Shown piece after piece: positions 53,270 to 64,000 of a stretch of 64,000 nucleotides of DNA; position 1 is the stretch's first letter, and the number at the start of each line of letters is the position of its first letter. The notes below the pieces were generated by a model. It was not told the DNA's origin, made no database searches, and was given only the letters and a program-made list of their open reading frames with translations. The position numbers were made by a program, and so were the translations under genes. The DNA is from Anaerotignum propionicum DSM 1682 (GTDB taxonomy: Bacteria > Bacillota > Clostridia > Lachnospirales > Anaerotignaceae). Where the stretch lies: assembly GCF_001561955.1 (NCBI RefSeq), contig NZ_CP014223.1, positions 682,001-746,000 on the forward strand. Direction: 5' to 3'.

Positions 53270-53491
53270 ATGGGACAGAAGAAAGAATTGACAGAAGAAC
53301 AAAAACGAGACATTGCCATGAAGTATGAAATAGCAGAAGAACTGGGGCTCATGGAAAAGGTGGAGAAGGTGGGCTGGAAAGGGCTTACCGCCAGAGAAAG
53401 TGGTCGTATAGGTGGCATTATGGGAAAGAAGAAAAGAGATGCTGCGGCTAAAGGGAAAAATTCTTGCAATACATCAGAGGAAAAGCTATAA
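53270..53491 (+). CDS. SspF-like minor alpha/beta small acid-soluble spore protein
   Basis: 73 residues with KYEIAEELGLMEKVEKVGW and LTARESGRIGGIMGKKKRDA, which match the order of SspF of Bacillus (ELAKDLGFYDTV, GW, ARDAGNMVKR). It should bind DNA in spores. GGGAG lies ~9 bases before ATG 53270; the frame is also open from 53183 without support. It diverges from the lysine operon. Confidence 0.82.
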   Translation: MGQKKELTEEQKRDIAMKYEIAEELGLMEKVEKVGWKGLTARESGRIGGIMGKKKRDAAAKGKNSCNTSEEKL

Positions 53492-53539
53492 TATATAAAT
53501 TGTTGGATTTTGAATGATAATGGTATGGGAGAAACGAGA

Positions 53540-54307
53540 ATGGAAGCTTATGAGGGCTTTGCCTCTTTATATGATGTATTTATGGAAGAAATTGATTATC
53601 CTGCTTGGGTGAAATATATTATTGAATCATGGAAGAAGCTTGGTAAAAATCCAGAAAATGTGATTGATTTAGGCTGTGGAACGGGGAACATCACGATTCC
53701 TTTGGCAAAGACGGGATGCACCATTATAGGGGTGGATATTTCCCAGGAAATGCTGGCTGAGGCACAAAGAAAAGCAATTTCTGAAGGGGTTTCCATACCT
53801 TTTTTTTGTCAGGATATGGTGGAACTGGAGTTACCATATCAGGTAGATTGCGTTTTAAGCCTTTGTGATTCTTTGAATTATTTAACAGAGGAGGGTGAGC
53901 TTTCAGCTGCCTTTTCTGCCATTAATAAACACTTGAACCCCCAGGGGTTGTTTCTTTTTGATATGAATACGGAGTATAAGTTTAAAGAGGCTTTGGGGGA
54001 CAAGACCTACGCAGCTATGACAGAGGATGCCGCTTATTTTTGGGAGAATTCCTTTGATGAAGAGGAAGGAATCAATGAATATTATGTGAGCTTTTTTAAG
54101 AAGCAGAAAAATAAGGATACCTATGAGCGTATTGAAGAGTACCATTATGAAAAGGCTTTCAGCATAGAGGAAGTAGAGAGCTGTCTTGAAGAAAATGGCT
54201 TTGTACTTTTAAATGTGTATGATGGATATAGTTTTGAGCGAGCAAAAGGAGATAGCCAACGCTATTTTTTTGTGGCGCAGCTAAAGGAGGAAAAATTTAA
54301 TGGGTGA
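53540..54307 (+). CDS. Class I SAM-dependent methyltransferase
   Basis: A 255-residue cytoplasmic methyltransferase of unknown target. The Rossmann motif VIDLGCGTGNITIPLAKTG (motif I) and IIGVDISQEMLAEAQRKA (motif II) bind SAM, and SLCDSLNYL and LFLFDMNTEYKF follow. The later region (FFKKQKNKDTYERIEEYHYE) is typical of the CrmG/YodH-like small-molecule group. ATG 53540 has GGAG 8 bases upstream. It overlaps hslO by 8 bases, so the two are coupled. Confidence 0.85.
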   Translation: MEAYEGFASLYDVFMEEIDYPAWVKYIIESWKKLGKNPENVIDLGCGTGNITIPLAKTGCTIIGVDISQEMLAEAQRKAISEGVSIPFFCQDMVELELPYQVDCVLSLCDSLNYLTEEGELSAAFSAINKHLNPQGLFLFDMNTEYKFKEALGDKTYAAMTEDAAYFWENSFDEEEGINEYYVSFFKKQKNKDTYERIEEYHYEKAFSIEEVESCLEENGFVLLNVYDGYSFERAKGDSQRYFFVAQLKEEKFNG

Positions 54308-55178
54308 TTATATTGTTAGAGCAACAGCAGGAGGCGGCAGTATACGTGCCTTTGCGGCAACTACAGGAGAAATGGTTCAGCATGCAAGGCAAGTGCACCA
54401 TACCTCACCTGTGGCCTCGGCAGCTCTGGGCAGAATGATGACAGCAGCAGCAATGATGGGAAGTATGTTAAAAGGGGAAAAGGATTTGGTTACCCTTCAG
54501 ATCAGAGGCTTAGGGCCACTTAAAGGAGCAGTTGTAACCTCAGATAGTCAATGCAGAGTAAAAGGCTATGTTTTTCATCCTAATATAGAGGTTCCTTCTA
54601 AATATCCCGGGAAGCTGGATGTAAGTGCAGCAATTGGCCAAGGGTATATGAGTGTAATAAAAGACATTGGATTAAAAGAGCCTTATGCAGGGCGCATTCA
54701 ATTGGTCTCAGGAGAAATTGCTGAGGACTTAACTTATTACTATGCTCAATCCGAACAAACACCATCGGCAATCGGCTTGGGTGTTTTGGTCGATACAGAT
54801 ACCTCTATTCGTTGTGCAGGCGGATTTATGATTCAGCTCATGCCAGATGCATCCGAAGAGGTGATCTCTCAACTGGAGACCAGATTGAATACCATTCCAT
54901 ACATTACTGACTTGTTGGATATGGGACAAACTCCCGAGGGGATTTTGGAAATCATTCTTCAAGGGATGGATATGAAGATTCTTGATAAAGTGCCGACAGA
55001 GTTTTATTGTAATTGTACCAAGGAGCGGGTAGAAAAAGCTTTGATTAGTATCGGCAAGGAAGAACTGGAGAAAATTGCGAGAGAGGACAAAAAAGCCAAT
55101 CTACATTGCCATTTTTGTGGTAAAGAATACGATTTCTCAGAGGAAGAGATTTTAAAGATTTTGGAATCAGCAAAATAA
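54300..55178 (+). CDS. hslO: Redox-regulated chaperone Hsp33
   Basis: A chaperone switched on by oxidation through a zinc centre. The 292-residue protein starts with DYIVRATAGGGSIRAFAATT and has IRGLGPLKGAVVTSDSQCRVKGYV. The C-terminal zinc motif C237-x-C239 and C270-x2-C273 is complete. AAGGAGG lies before ATG, which overlaps the methyltransferase end by 8 bases. It fits with rubrerythrin as oxidative-stress defence. Confidence 0.96.
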   Translation: MGDYIVRATAGGGSIRAFAATTGEMVQHARQVHHTSPVASAALGRMMTAAAMMGSMLKGEKDLVTLQIRGLGPLKGAVVTSDSQCRVKGYVFHPNIEVPSKYPGKLDVSAAIGQGYMSVIKDIGLKEPYAGRIQLVSGEIAEDLTYYYAQSEQTPSAIGLGVLVDTDTSIRCAGGFMIQLMPDASEEVISQLETRLNTIPYITDLLDMGQTPEGILEIILQGMDMKILDKVPTEFYCNCTKERVEKALISIGKEELEKIAREDKKANLHCHFCGKEYDFSEEEILKILESAK

Positions 55179-55215
55179 TGACTGCTATTTAAGAAGAGAG
55201 GAAGGAGGTGACCCT

Positions 55216-55659
55216 ATGAAAAGAGACTTTGCAATTGCTGTAAAAGCAGTTATTGTGAAAGATGAGAAAGTTTTAGTTTTATCCAGATCTCAGGACGAGA
55301 TGAATTGCAGTTACATGAATAACAAGCAAAAATGGGATTTACCTGGGGGCGGACTGCACTTCTACGAGCATGCTCAAGATGGTCTGTGCCGAGAAATTAA
55401 AGAGGAAACCAACTTAGAGGTTTTTGTGGGGGAGCCTGTTTCTCTTTTTGATGTGATTAAAAATCATATCCATTTATGCATTTTTACATATGCCTGTCGC
55501 TGGAAAGGGGGTAGTGTTGCATTAAGTGAAGAGCATGATGCTTTTGTTTGGATGACTAAGGAGGAAGTGACTTTAAGCGCACTACCTAATTGGATGAAAA
55601 GAGATTTGCTTCGGGCTTTGGATAGAGATAAAAATGTACAAAAGGGAGAGATTGAGTAG
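55216..55659 (+). CDS. Nudix hydrolase
   Basis: A 147-residue hydrolase of nucleoside diphosphate-linked compounds. The Nudix box runs from GGGLHFYEHAQDGLC to REIKEETNLEV; the usual final Gly is Asn, while the Glu/Glu metal ligands remain. The substrate is unknown. AGGAGGTGA precedes the ATG. Confidence 0.88.
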   Translation: MKRDFAIAVKAVIVKDEKVLVLSRSQDEMNCSYMNNKQKWDLPGGGLHFYEHAQDGLCREIKEETNLEVFVGEPVSLFDVIKNHIHLCIFTYACRWKGGSVALSEEHDAFVWMTKEEVTLSALPNWMKRDLLRALDRDKNVQKGEIE

Positions 55660-56316
55660 GCTTAGCGGGGGTGTCTGGGCTTATTTTTTTACAGCTAGAC
55701 AAGTTCAATGATGAAAATTTAAGATTCTTTAGAATTGAATGAAATATATTTCATTGTCTGACTGTCAAAAAGACGAAAAAAAATAAAAAAATATAGATTT
55801 TTGCACAAAAAAAGTTCGATTTGTATGTTAAAAAGTCACAATACCCTGAATTTACCAGTGTTAAAAATGCCAATTAAAAACTTTGGGTACTAATAAATTG
55901 CATGCAAACTACCGTTCGCAAAGCCTGTAAAACTCAACACGAGGGTATAAAATGAAAAAAGATACTGATTTTAATTTAACAATTATTAAAAGCCACGATA
56001 AAATATTACTGTATTGTCGAGATGTAATGGGTTATTGACAATACAAGGCAAATAATTTATTATTTACACTGAGGTATGTTTTAGATTTAATACATACTAA
56101 GTGAAACCATAAAAACTTTGTAATTTGGTGTGTTTCCGCTCATGAAAAGGTCTGTTTTTCATATTTTTATGAAAAATAGGTCTGAAATTTTAGGTAGAAC
56201 TTCTTCTTTTTTTGTATTAAGTAGTGTTATAACTTTAACAAAAGAGGTTCGCTTCCTAACAGAAATGCATACTATACAATTTGCATGGCGAATTGTAAAC
56301 AAGAGAGGTGATGGTA
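55660..56316 (+). other. Gene-free leader region of the V-ATPase operon
   Basis: A 28-codon frame at 55952-56038 after CGAGGG is probably not a gene. The promoter is at 56035-56063. The leader is about 250 bases with AGGTCTG twice around a hairpin TTTTTCAT/ATGAAAAA (near 56153-56180). Confidence 0.5.
56035..56063 (+). promoter_or_regulatory. Promoter of the V-ATPase operon
   Basis: TTGACA (56035-56040), 17 bases, TATTAT (56058-56063), close to consensus. Confidence 0.82.
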
Positions 56317-56629
56317 ATGGCTCATGAGATCCTGAGGAGCATCGTAGAGGCTGAAGAACGAGCTGGTCAGATCGTAACGCAGGCCACAGAAGACGCGGAA
56401 GCTTTGAAAAAGGATGCGCAGAAACAAAGAGAAGTGCTATTGCAGCAGGTTCAGCAGCAAGGAAAAGAACTGATGCAGCTTGTTGCGAAACAAGCAGAGG
56501 ATGAAAGTCGCGTCGAAATCCAGAACATTCAAAAGAATACGGAAACAGTTTGTTTGCAAATTAAAGAGCAGGCAGCACAAAAGAAAGAAGAAGCTGTTCA
56601 AGCGGTAATTGGAAGGGTTGTGGGAGTGT

Positions 56630-56643
<14 letters not shown>
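56317..56643 (+). CDS. ntpF: V-type ATPase subunit G/H-type stalk protein
   Basis: The 108-residue protein is almost all helical coiled coil (EEAGQIV, EDAEALKKDAQKQREVLLQQVQQQGKEL, and a Gln-rich middle). It would form the peripheral stalk with subunit E. It is first in the operon, where E. hirae has ntpF. ATG 56317 lies after AGAGGTG; GTG 56308 and ATG 56311 are also in frame. It overlaps the next gene. Confidence 0.85.
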
Positions 56644-59102
<2,459 letters not shown>

Positions 59103-59132
59103 TAAACTTGAAAGAAAAGGAGGCGCACTCCT

Positions 59133-59693
59133 ATGAATGACGGTAAAATTATCATCGATAAAATCATAGAGAAGGCAGAAGCGGAAGCAACGGCAATCAA
59201 AGAGAAAGCCAATTTGGAAGTGGAAGCAATTTTAAAGGCAGCAGAAGAAAAAGCAAAGCGTGAAAGCGATATTTTGAAAAAAAATGCAGAGACTGAGGCA
59301 GAAAAGATAAAGGCAAAGGCTATTTCGGGTGCAGAGCTGCAAGGGAAAATTACAGTTTTGCAGGAAAAGCAAGGTATTATTGAGGACATTATTGCTGAAG
59401 CCAAGAAGAGGTTGGAAACTTTACCAGATGCCCAGTACGCAGAAACAGTAGGCAATATGCTTGCCAAATTAGATAAGGAAATCGGTAAAGAAATTATTGT
59501 TTCGAAAGGGGATAGAGAGCGCTTAGCCTCTGTTATTGAGGAAAAAGGATTTGTCCTTTCTGAACAAAGCAGGGAACTTGACGGTGGGTTTATTGTGAGA
59601 AATGGAGATATTGAATATAATTATTCTTTTGAGTCCATTATCACGGTGGAGCAAGAAGAGATTAGACAAATAGCAGCAAAAATTTTGTTTTAA
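59133..59693 (+). CDS. ntpE: V-type ATPase subunit E
   Basis: A peripheral stalk subunit. The first ~90 residues are a helical coiled coil rich in Glu, Ala and Lys (IEKAEAEATAIKEKANLEVEAIL, AEEKAKRES). The C-terminal globular part has ELDGGFIVRNGDIEYNYSFESII, a family landmark. Length is 186 residues. A good AAGGAGG precedes the ATG. Confidence 0.94.
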   Translation: MNDGKIIIDKIIEKAEAEATAIKEKANLEVEAILKAAEEKAKRESDILKKNAETEAEKIKAKAISGAELQGKITVLQEKQGIIEDIIAEAKKRLETLPDAQYAETVGNMLAKLDKEIGKEIIVSKGDRERLASVIEEKGFVLSEQSRELDGGFIVRNGDIEYNYSFESIITVEQEEIRQIAAKILF

Positions 59694-59708
59694 GGAGGGG
59701 GATTCTTG

Positions 59709-60686
59709 ATGTCAAAAAATAAGATTTACCCTTTCGCTGTGGCTAGTGTCCGTTCTATGGAAAACTCCTTGATGACAAAGCAAAAGCTAATGCAGATGGC
59801 AGATGCAAAAACTGCCGAAGAGGCCCTTCGCATATTGTCTGACAGCGCTTACGGAAAAACGCAGATTAAAGGCGTTTACGAATTTGAAAAAATGATTGGA
59901 AATCATCTAGAGGAAACCTATCAGGCTGTAGCCGGTTTAATTCCTCAGGAAACATTGATTGATATTTTCCTTTATAAAAATGACTACCATAATATCAAGG
60001 TTCTTTTGAAGGAAGAGGTTTCCAAGGTAAGTGGCAAGAAGTTTTTAATTTTGGGCGGAACGATCCCTATAGAAACACTGCGTAAGAATTTGCGGGAAAG
60101 AAACTATACGGAGCTGCCCAACATAAACGGGGAGGCTGTAGAAGAGGCTATTAGTATGTATGCCAAAACCCGTAACGGAAGATATATTGACACCATTCTG
60201 GATAGGGCTTGCTTTTCTACTATGGAAAAAGCAGCAGCGAAACTTGGTAATATCTATGTTTCCAAATATGTTCAGATGCTGGCAGATATCACAAATTTGA
60301 AAACCCTTTATCGGGTGAAAAAAATGGATAGAGAGTTTCAAGTTTTAGAGGAAAGCTTTGTACCCGGGGGGAGTATAAGCTTAGAGCTGATTTCCAGAGC
60401 ATTCCGTAGTGATTCTTTGGTGGCAGTTTTAAAGGAGACGCCGTATGGCTTGCTCTGTGAGAAGTATATGGATCAAGGGTTTACGGCTTTTGAAAAAGCT
60501 TGTGATGATTACCTGATGGAGTATATTAAGGATGCAAAATATAAGACCTTGACTCCTGAACCGGTTATGGCGTTTATATTGGCGAAAGAAACCGAAGCGA
60601 AATGTATTCGTATCATCATGACTTGTAAGATGCATAGCATTGATCCGGCCATTATTAAAGAAAGGGTGAGAGAGACTTATGTCTAA
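59709..60686 (+). CDS. ntpC: V-type ATPase subunit C
   Basis: The d-like subunit that links the central stalk to the membrane rotor. The 325-residue all-helical protein begins YPFAVASVRSMENSLM, has IDIFLYKNDYHNIKVLLKEE and ends with MAFILAKETEAKCIRIIMTCK, as in NtpC. ATG 59709 is preferred over TTG 59706, with AAGGAGGGGG upstream. It overlaps the next gene by 8 bases. Confidence 0.94.
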   Translation: MSKNKIYPFAVASVRSMENSLMTKQKLMQMADAKTAEEALRILSDSAYGKTQIKGVYEFEKMIGNHLEETYQAVAGLIPQETLIDIFLYKNDYHNIKVLLKEEVSKVSGKKFLILGGTIPIETLRKNLRERNYTELPNINGEAVEEAISMYAKTRNGRYIDTILDRACFSTMEKAAAKLGNIYVSKYVQMLADITNLKTLYRVKKMDREFQVLEESFVPGGSISLELISRAFRSDSLVAVLKETPYGLLCEKYMDQGFTAFEKACDDYLMEYIKDAKYKTLTPEPVMAFILAKETEAKCIRIIMTCKMHSIDPAIIKERVRETYV

Positions 60687-60996
60687 AGTTGGAATTATTG
60701 GCGATAAGGACAGCATTTTGGGCTTTCTCGCTCTTGGAATTGACATTTTCCCTGCTTACAATGCAGAGGAGGTAAAAAAGACAATTCATAAACTGGCAGA
60801 AAAGGACTATGCGATTATTTATATCACAGAGCAGGCTAGTTTAATGGCGAAGGAAAGCATTGCAAAGTACAAGGATTTTGAATTACCCGCCATAATTGTG
60901 ATTCCGGGTGTTGGTGGAAGCATGGGTCTGGGTATGAACGAAGTAAGAGAATCGGCAAAACGTGCGATTGGTGCGGATATATTGTTTAGTGAATAA
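60679..60996 (+). CDS. ntpG: V-type ATPase subunit F
   Basis: The 105-residue central-stalk regulatory subunit (NtpG in Enterococcus). KVGIIGDKDSILGFLALGIDIFP at the start, YAIIYITEQ in the middle and LPAIIVIPGVGG near the end are typical of the CheY-like fold. Good ribosome sequence GGTGAGAGA precedes the ATG. Confidence 0.94.
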   Translation: MSKVGIIGDKDSILGFLALGIDIFPAYNAEEVKKTIHKLAEKDYAIIYITEQASLMAKESIAKYKDFELPAIIVIPGVGGSMGLGMNEVRESAKRAIGADILFSE

Positions 60997-61020
60997 ATAC
61001 GATTGTAGGTGAATGAGCAT

Positions 61021-62796
61021 ATGAAAACAGGCACGATAGTAAAGGTGTCGGGTCCGTTGGTAATAGCGGAGGGCATGAGAGACGCCAATATGTTTGACGT
61101 GGTGCGTGTATCAGAGAAACACCTTATTGGTGAAATTATCGAAATGCACGGAGATAAAGCATCCATACAGGTTTACGAGGAAACATCAGGTCTTGGACCT
61201 GGCGAGGAAGTTGTATCTACAGGGATGCCAATGAGCGTTGAATTGGGCCCCGGCTTGATTTCCACCATTTATGACGGAATTCAGCGTCCTCTGGAAAAGC
61301 TGTTTGAAGCCAGCGGAACAAACATTCAAAAGGGCATTGAAGTTAAGTCCTTAGATCGCGATAAAAAATGGAAGTTTGAGCCAACAGCGCAAAACGGCGA
61401 AGCAGTTGAAGCTGGCGATGTGATTGGTATTGTGAATGAAACAGCGGTTGTAGTTTGTAAAATTATGGTTCCTTTTGGTTTGAAGGGAACAATTAAAGAA
61501 ATTTATGTAGGCGAATTTACGGTGGAAGAGACCGTTTGCATTATTACCGATGAAAAAGGTAAGGATGTTTCCGTAAGCATGATGCAAAAATGGCCCGTTC
61601 GTCGTGAAAGACCATATAAAGTGAAAAAATCTCCTGATTCCTTGTTGGTAACAGGACAGCGTGTTGTAGATACATTTTTCCCTATCACAAAGGGTGGAGT
61701 TGCTGCAATTCCCGGGCCTTTCGGCAGCGGTAAAACAGTTACACAGCATCAGCTGGCAAAATGGGCGGATGCAGACATCGTTGTTTATATCGGCTGCGGC
61801 GAGCGTGGTAACGAAATGACTGACGTTTTATGTGAGTTTCCTGAGCTGAAAGATCCCCGTACGGGTGAATCCTTGATGCAAAGAACCGTTTTGATTGCGA
61901 ATACCTCCGATATGCCTGTTGCGGCTCGTGAGGCTTCCATTTATACAGGAATTACCATTGCGGAATTCTTCCGCGATATGGGTTATAACGTTGCACTGAT
62001 GGCGGACTCCACTTCTCGTTGGGCGGAAGCACTGCGTGAAATGAGCGGTCGTTTGGAAGAAATGCCAGGTGAAGAAGGCTACCCTGCTTACTTGGGTTCT
62101 CGTTTGGCGCAGTTCTATGAAAGAGCGGGCCGCGTTGTATCCTTGGGTAAGGAAGAAAGAATTGGTACACTGACAGCAATCGGTGCAGTATCCCCTCCCG
62201 GTGGTGATACTTCCGAACCTGTATCTCAGGCTACCTTACGTATTGTTAAGGTGTTCTGGGGTCTTGATGCATCCTTGGCCTATAAGCGCCATTTCCCTGC
62301 AATTAACTGGTTATCAAGCTACTCCTTGTATCAGGACAGAGTGGACGAATGGGCAGATATCAATGTACATCCCGATTTTTCTGAGCATCGCACCGAAGCG
62401 ATGAGACTTTTGCAAACAGAGGCTGAATTACAGGAAATCGTTCAGCTGGTTGGCGTTGACTCCTTGTCTCACGGTGATAGATTGATTCTGGAAACAGCTC
62501 GTTCTATCCGCGAGGACTTCTTGCATCAAAACTCTTTCCATGAGGTAGATACCTATACATCTTTGCATAAGCAGTATAGAATGTTAAAATTGATTTTGAC
62601 CTTCTATCACGAAGCACAGGCTGCAATTAAGGCGGGTGTTCATATTCAGAAAATCACAAAGCTGAATGTAATTGAGCGTATCGGCCGTGCAAAGTATACG
62701 GAAGAAGTAAACGTAGATAAGAGCTACGATGAAATCGAAAATGATATTAAAGCCGAAATCAATGATTTAATCAGTAAGGGGGCAGATGAATTATGA
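61021..62796 (+). CDS. ntpA: V-type ATPase catalytic subunit A
   Basis: The catalytic ATPase subunit. GPFGSGKT (residues 232-239) is the P-loop. The non-homologous insert lies before it (~110-190), [14 protein letters not shown] carries the catalytic Glu, and [27 protein letters not shown] follows. Length is 591 residues. ATG 61021 has AGGTGA about 9 bases upstream; GTG 61009 is in frame. Its stop overlaps the start of subunit B (ATGA). Confidence 0.97.
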   Translation: MKTGTIVKVSGPLVIAEGMRDANMFDVVRVSEKHLIGEIIEMHGDKASIQVYEETSGLGPGEEVVSTGMPMSVELGPGLISTIYDGIQRPLEKLFEASGTNIQKGIEVKSLDRDKKWKFEPTAQNGEAVEAGDVIGIVNETAVVVCKIMVPFGLKGTIKEIYVGEFTVEETVCIITDEKGKDVSVSMMQKWPVRRERPYKVKKSPDSLLVTGQRVVDTFFPITKGGVAAIPGPFGSGKTVTQHQLAKWADADIVVYIGCGERGNEMTDVLCEFPELKDPRTGESLMQRTVLIANTSDMPVAAREASIYTGITIAEFFRDMGYNVALMADSTSRWAEALREMSGRLEEMPGEEGYPAYLGSRLAQFYERAGRVVSLGKEERIGTLTAIGAVSPPGGDTSEPVSQATLRIVKVFWGLDASLAYKRHFPAINWLSSYSLYQDRVDEWADINVHPDFSEHRTEAMRLLQTEAELQEIVQLVGVDSLSHGDRLILETARSIREDFLHQNSFHEVDTYTSLHKQYRMLKLILTFYHEAQAAIKAGVHIQKITKLNVIERIGRAKYTEEVNVDKSYDEIENDIKAEINDLISKGADEL

Positions 62797-64000
62797 TAAA
62801 GGAATATAGATCGATTCAAGAAGTTGCCGGTCCCCTTATGCTCGTAACAGGTGTTGATGGCGTAAAATATGATGAGTTAGGCGAAATCGAATTATCAAGC
62901 GGTGAAGTTAGAAGATGTAAGGTTCTGGAAGTAAACGGTGATACAGCGCTGGTACAGTTATTCGAGAGTGCTACGGGAATTAATCTTGCGGAAAGCAAGG
63001 TGCGTTTCTTAGGCAAAAGTTTGGATTTTGGCGTATCCCCCGATATCTTAGGGCGCGTATTCAGCGGTATGGGTAAACCTATTGATGGCGGCCCTCAAAT
63101 TATCCCAGAAAAACGTTTGGATATTAACGGTGCACCTATTAATCCTGCAGCAAGAGAGTATCCAGCGGAATTTATTCAAACTGGTGTTTCTGCTATTGAC
63201 GGTTTGAACACTTTGGTTCGTGGTCAAAAGCTTCCCATTTTCTCCGGTTCAGGCTTGCCACATGCCAACTTGGCGGTTCAAATTGCTCGTCAGGCAAAGG
63301 TTCGTGGTACAGATTCCAAGTTCGCCGTAGTATTTGCGGCTATTGGTATTACCTTTGAGGATGCAGAATTCTTTATCAATGACTTTAAGGCAACTGGTGC
63401 AATTGATCGTTCTGTTGTATTTGTAAACCTTGCAAATGACCCTGCGGTTGAACGTGTTTGTACCCCTCGTATGGCATTAACTGCTGCGGAATATTTGGCT
63501 TTTGAACAAGGGATGCACGTTTTGGTTATCTTAACGGATATTACAAACTATGCAGAGGCTCTTCGTGAAGTATCTGCGGCAAAGAAGGAAGTTCCCGGTC
63601 GTCGTGGTTACCCGGGCTACCTATATACTGACCTTGCAACCATGTATGAACGTGCTGGGCGTATGAAGGGAAAAGAAGGATCTATTACAATGATCCCTAT
63701 TTTGACCATGCCTGAAGATGATAAGACCCATCCTATCCCTGACTTAACAGGATATATTACGGAAGGTCAGATTATCTTAAGCCGTGATCTTTATAAAAAA
63801 GGCATTCAGCCTCCAATCAACGTTTTGCCATCCCTTTCTCGTTTGAAGGATAAGGGTATTGGTAAAGGCAAAACAAGAGAGGATCATGCCGATACCATGA
63901 ACCAGTTGTTTGCGGCTTACTCTCGTGGTAAGGATGCAAAAGAACTGATGGCAATTTTGGGTGAATCTGCATTGTCCGATACAGACTTGATTTATGCTAA
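62793..64000 (+). CDS. ntpB: V-type ATPase subunit B, cut by window end
   Basis: The noncatalytic nucleotide-binding partner of subunit A. The frame is open from ATG 62793 to the window end: 402 codons of an expected ~460. [17 protein letters not shown] replaces the P-loop, as is normal for B subunits, and [49 protein letters not shown] and [12 protein letters not shown] are conserved. Subunit D should follow outside the window. Confidence 0.97.
   Translation, partial: MIKEYRSIQEVAGPLMLVTGVDGVKYDELGEIELSSGEVRRCKVLEVNGDTALVQLFESATGINLAESKVRFLGKSLDFGVSPDILGRVFSGMGKPIDGGPQIIPEKRLDINGAPINPAAREYPAEFIQTGVSAIDGLNTLVRGQKLPIFSGSGLPHANLAVQIARQAKVRGTDSKFAVVFAAIGITFEDAEFFINDFKATGAIDRSVVFVNLANDPAVERVCTPRMALTAAEYLAFEQGMHVLVILTDITNYAEALREVSAAKKEVPGRRGYPGYLYTDLATMYERAGRMKGKEGSITMIPILTMPEDDKTHPIPDLTGYITEGQIILSRDLYKKGIQPPINVLPSLSRLKDKGIGKGKTREDHADTMNQLFAAYSRGKDAKELMAILGESALSDTDLIYA

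Noticed and set aside
55952-56038. 28-codon frame preceded by CGAGGG upstream of the V-ATPase promoter
   Set aside because: It ends inside the promoter -35 box and has no known small-protein match.

Overview
The window looks like part of the chromosome of a low-GC, anaerobic, spore-forming Clostridia member, most likely of the Lachnospiraceae/Anaerotignum group. Evidence: AT-rich spacers, strong AGGAGG-type ribosome sites, two small acid-soluble spore proteins, rubrerythrin, ferredoxin and CoA-transferase genes, a T-box in front of ileS, a lysine riboswitch, and a V-type ATPase. A small ammonia-lyase at 14946-15380 closely resembles, from memory, the beta-alanyl-CoA ammonia-lyase of Clostridium (Anaerotignum) propionicum. 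This naming is an inference and needs an alignment.

Layout. 1-2519: nucleoside salvage (end of pyrimidine-nucleoside phosphorylase, then deoB) and a GNAT acetyltransferase. 2681-9862: pncB, T-box-controlled ileS, and a CcdA-thioredoxin fusion. 10278-15380 (minus strand): a catabolic island of an APC permease, a MerR regulator, a type III CoA-transferase and the acyl-CoA ammonia-lyase, with inverted repeats in its control regions. 15955-22472: lipoproteins, two DNA glycosylases (nth and an OGG type), YbaK and a secreted trypsin-like protease. 22610-26908: feoAB, a GNAT protein, a ROK glucokinase and a small P-loop protein. 27335-35316: a type I CoA-transferase, dCMP deaminase, a peptide deformylase-like gene, ruvAB, rubrerythrin, sfsA and a D-Ala-D-Ala carboxypeptidase. 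35433-41381: a GGDEF protein, a LysE-type exporter, a spore protein, a Crp/Fnr regulator facing a ferredoxin gene, and a cation/proton antiporter. 41875-48499: uvrB-uvrA, an SSB-like double OB-fold protein and a CobA-like ATPase. 48500-49691: a kilobase with no intact gene but a promoter, operator and terminator. 49692-53170 (minus strand): the asd-dapA-dapB lysine/diaminopimelate operon behind a lysine riboswitch. 53270-55659: an SspF-like spore protein, a methyltransferase, Hsp33 and a Nudix hydrolase. 56317-64000: a V-ATPase operon (F-I-K-E-C-G-A-B in ntp nomenclature), cut by the window end; its membrane rotor subunit keeps the Na+-ligand residues.

How the parts fit. The permease, ammonia-lyase and CoA-transferases suggest fermentation of a beta-amino acid through CoA thioesters. 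The V-ATPase probably couples ATP to a sodium gradient. The T-box and lysine riboswitch sense isoleucine charging and lysine. Two otherwise intact, conserved genes (uvrA and the ferredoxin) each carry a single-base loss in or beside a homopolymer, so base-calling error must be ruled out before calling them broken. I saw no CRISPR array, complete insertion sequence, prophage, rRNA or canonical tRNA.
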